Shown: piece after piece, positions 61,909 to 64,000 of the stretch | How positions within the stretch are numbered: the stretch's first letter is position 1 | Layout: each line of letters begins with the position of its first letter | Source: an uncultured Alphaproteobacteria bacterium | GTDB lineage: Bacteria > Pseudomonadota > Alphaproteobacteria > RF32 > CAG-239 | Direction: 5' to 3' | Assembly (NCBI GenBank): GCA_910577205.1 | Contig: CAJTMA010000001.1 | Location: forward strand, 1 to 64,000 | Length of the DNA: 64,000 bases | Translations under genes and position numbers: made by a program | The notes under the pieces: model-generated | What the model was told of the DNA's origin: nothing | What the model saw: the letters and a program-made list of their open reading frames with translations, nothing else | Database searches by the model: none

Positions 61909-63948
61909 ATGAACGAATTAGAGGATTTTCATGAAGAGTTGTATAATGAAGTGACAAATGGTGCTGTTGTAAATAATGATTTTTATCAACATCAGCTATT
62001 TGATTATTTTTGCCAATATTTAAATGATTTTGGAGAAATTGATATTCCATTTTATTCTTATTATAAGGATCAAAATGGACGTGCATTGAATGGCTATTAT
62101 TTTAATGATGGAGAAAACGGCAATAATTCATTAAATCTTTTTATTTGTTCATATAGTGGCTCAAATAAACTTCTTAATATCAATAAAGATGAGATTGAGA
62201 CATGTTTTAAAAGACTAGAAAATTTTTATTTGAAAAGTTTAGATAAAAATTTTCACTGGCAGATGGAAGAAAGCTCTGATGGATATGAGATTGCAAGGCT
62301 TATTTACGAGCATCAAAAAGATATATCAAATATAAATCTGTATTTGCTTACTGATAAAAGATTAAGTACTCGTATGGAGACAATTCCTTCAAAATCTACG
62401 GTGAATGTCAATTTTCATTATCATTTGTGGGATTTAACCAGGTTATATAGAGTATTGTCCTCAGAGAGGGTTTCTGAAGATATTGTTATTAATTTTCGTG
62501 AAGAATTTGAATGTGAGTTGCAATGTCTTCCTGCAAATTTTGAAAGTTCTGAATATCGTTCTTTTTTGGTTGTTGTTCCTGGACTTGTTTTATCGAAATT
62601 ATATGAAAAATATGGTTCTCGATTATTAGAACGAAACGTACGCAGTTTTTTACAAGTACGCGGGAAAGTAAACAAAAAAATCAGAGAAACAATATTGAAA
62701 GAACCAGAGCGTTTTTTTGCATATAACAATGGAATAACGGCAACGGCAGAAGATATAAAATTAGAGAAAGGAAAAATTGCAGAATTAAAAAATCTGCAGA
62801 TAGTTAATGGTGGACAAACTACAGCATCTTTATTTAATGCGTATAAGAAGGATAAGGCTGATATCAAAGGTATTTTTGTTCAAATGAAATTATCGGTTAT
62901 TTCTCAGGAAATGGCAGATGAAATGGTTCCGTTGATTTCTAAATATGCAAATAGTCAAAATAAGGTTAATGATGCTGATTTCTTTGCCACACATGCTTTT
63001 CATAAAAGAATAGAAGAATTTTCCCGCCGGATATATGTTCCAGCAGGGGCTGGGCAGCTTACGCAGTCTAAATGGTTTTATGAAAGAGCTCGAGGACAGT
63101 ATTTGAATGGGTATGCATATTCTTCATCGGCAAGTGCTAAGAAATTCAAACTAGAATTTCCTAAAAAACAAGTTTTTACAAAAACAGATTTAGCTAAATT
63201 TGAAGGAGTATGGATGCAACTTCCACATATTGTCAGTAAAGGAGCTCAGTATATTTTCCTTGATTTTGCTAATAAAATTGAGGGAGAATGGAAAAAAGAC
63301 GATAAACCATTTAATGAGCTGTACTATAAAACATGTATAGCAAAAGCTATAATTTTTAAGGAGACAGAAAGTATTGTTACAAATTCTTCCTGGTATGATG
63401 GAGGTTATAGAGCGAATATAGTTGCTTATTCATTGTCTTTTGTCGCATATAAGATTCAACAGCTTGGAAAATCTCTAGATTTTCTTGAAGTTTGGAATAC
63501 TCAGACTATTACAGAAACATTTAAAAATGTATTGAAAATTGTTACTAAAAAAGTGCACGATAAATTACTTAATAATGGAGTATTTTCTAATGTCGGACAG
63601 TATTGTAAGCGCTCAAGCTGCTGGGATGCTGTAAAAGCAATAAATTTTGAATTTTCTGCCTCTTTCGTTGATGAACTAATAGAAATTGATGATTTTGCTA
63701 AAGAAGTAAGTAATGCTAAAAAGGTTCAAAAAATAGATAATGGTATTGAGGCTCAAAAAAAGGTAATGGAGCATTCCCCTGAATACTGGCAGAATGTGCT
63801 AGAATATGGGCGACAAAAACGGGTTATTACTCCCAAGGAAGAAAGTATTATTGGATATTTACTTAAGAATAAATTTGTTTCTGAGAAACAAAGTATCATT
63901 ATGCTTGAAATTCTTGATAAAATATCTGAAGAAGGTTTTTCAGGTTAG
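61909..63948 (+). CDS. AIPR-family protein
   Basis: 679 aa. The central region 'ERFFAYNNGITATAEDIKLE' and 'LQIVNGGQTTASLFNAYKKD' is diagnostic of the AIPR (abortive infection phage resistance) family; flanks are helical. AIPR proteins are found with Z1 and DUF4420 in phage-defence operons; their chemistry is not established. 9 nt after DUF4420; the last gene visible, followed by 52 nt to the window end. Confidence 0.92.
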   Translation: MNELEDFHEELYNEVTNGAVVNNDFYQHQLFDYFCQYLNDFGEIDIPFYSYYKDQNGRALNGYYFNDGENGNNSLNLFICSYSGSNKLLNINKDEIETCFKRLENFYLKSLDKNFHWQMEESSDGYEIARLIYEHQKDISNINLYLLTDKRLSTRMETIPSKSTVNVNFHYHLWDLTRLYRVLSSERVSEDIVINFREEFECELQCLPANFESSEYRSFLVVVPGLVLSKLYEKYGSRLLERNVRSFLQVRGKVNKKIRETILKEPERFFAYNNGITATAEDIKLEKGKIAELKNLQIVNGGQTTASLFNAYKKDKADIKGIFVQMKLSVISQEMADEMVPLISKYANSQNKVNDADFFATHAFHKRIEEFSRRIYVPAGAGQLTQSKWFYERARGQYLNGYAYSSSASAKKFKLEFPKKQVFTKTDLAKFEGVWMQLPHIVSKGAQYIFLDFANKIEGEWKKDDKPFNELYYKTCIAKAIIFKETESIVTNSSWYDGGYRANIVAYSLSFVAYKIQQLGKSLDFLEVWNTQTITETFKNVLKIVTKKVHDKLLNNGVFSNVGQYCKRSSCWDAVKAINFEFSASFVDELIEIDDFAKEVSNAKKVQKIDNGIEAQKKVMEHSPEYWQNVLEYGRQKRVITPKEESIIGYLLKNKFVSEKQSIIMLEILDKISEEGFSG

Positions 63949-64000
63949 CTTTTTTGAAGAATTATTTGCTTTATCTTTTCAATGCAAGCTTCTAAATGGT

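Larger units (their letters stand above)
41372..64000. mobile_element. Accessory island at tRNA-Ser with recombinase, phage-packaging genes and a defence module
   Basis: From the end of tRNA-Ser the base composition drops to visibly AT-rich and gene content changes to HEPN-like protein, large serine recombinase, DUF2924, ParB-methyltransferase, DUF5681, terminase, DnaB-like helicase, decayed genes, WYL regulator and a MORC-Z1 restriction-type operon. No portal, capsid or tail gene is present. No second copy of the tRNA-Ser 3' end was seen inside the window, so the right border lies beyond 64000. It could be one composite island or several insertions. Confidence 0.6.

Overview
The window looks like one chromosome segment of a Gram-negative alphaproteobacterium, most likely an uncultured host- or gut-associated lineage. 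This rests on an R64/BFP-like type IVb pilus cluster, several lipoproteins and periplasmic proteins, an autotransporter, a rquA-like rhodoquinone gene, an ELM1/COG3660 protein, DUF2924 and DUF5681 proteins, and dispersed 'cgtca...gaatgac' repeats of a style common in alphaproteobacterial genomes. No rRNA and no species-level marker is present, so the lineage is inference.

Layout. (1) 0.2-13.0 kb: a type IVb pilus locus in R64 pil order: an envelope-spanning protein, a PilL/TcpQ-like lipoprotein, secretin (pilN), pilO, pilP, assembly ATPase (pilQ), platform protein (pilR), a pilin-like protein, the major pilin (own promoter and terminator), and after a repeat-filled gap a PilT/DotB-like second ATPase. 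No prepilin peptidase is seen. (2) 13.2-18.8 kb: Gpt-type phosphoribosyltransferase and a TlpA-like thioredoxin on the minus strand; divergently, from a good sigma70-type promoter, a 44-aa lipoprotein followed by an overlapping VWA (TerY-like), PP2C phosphatase and protein kinase triad; then a nitronate-monooxygenase-like flavoprotein. (3) 18.9-20.4 kb: a small XRE regulator behind a structured leader with its own terminator, a purine-rich gene-free tract, dispersed repeats, and two 197-bp tandem units that each start with a copy of the 3' end of the adjacent tRNA-Arg(CCT). (4) 20.6-41.2 kb: housekeeping and envelope genes: M20 peptidase, SH3 protein, two DnaJ-family proteins, small exported proteins, a 964-aa protein of unknown function, a five-gene operon (exported protein, rsmE, LuxR-type response regulator, Hpt protein, rquA-like), cmk, rpsA, a 1164-aa AIDA-like autotransporter and a periplasmic nitroreductase.

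(5) 41.3-64.0 kb: a visibly more AT-rich accessory island starting at tRNA-Ser(GGA). It opens with a HEPN-like protein, a large serine recombinase and DUF2924, then a prophage-like packaging and replication set without capsid genes (ParB-methyltransferase fusion, DUF5681, terminase large subunit, DnaB-like helicase). Decayed genes follow (DUF3768 and dnaQ with frameshifts, a DUF2779 fragment) among a WYL regulator and a PD-(D/E)XK-like protein. The island ends in a six-gene restriction-modification-like operon: C5 cytosine methyltransferase, small protein, MORC/GHKL ATPase, Z1 helicase-like ATPase, DUF4420 PD-(D/E)XK protein and AIPR protein. The right end of the island is outside the window.

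The strongest candidate for something undescribed is a roughly 200-nt structured RNA at about 52.93-53.13 kb (minus strand). It has a near-consensus promoter, several strong hairpins and an intrinsic terminator, and lies directly upstream of the PD-(D/E)XK-like gene and the WYL regulator. A second candidate is the structured leader with terminator in front of the small XRE gene.
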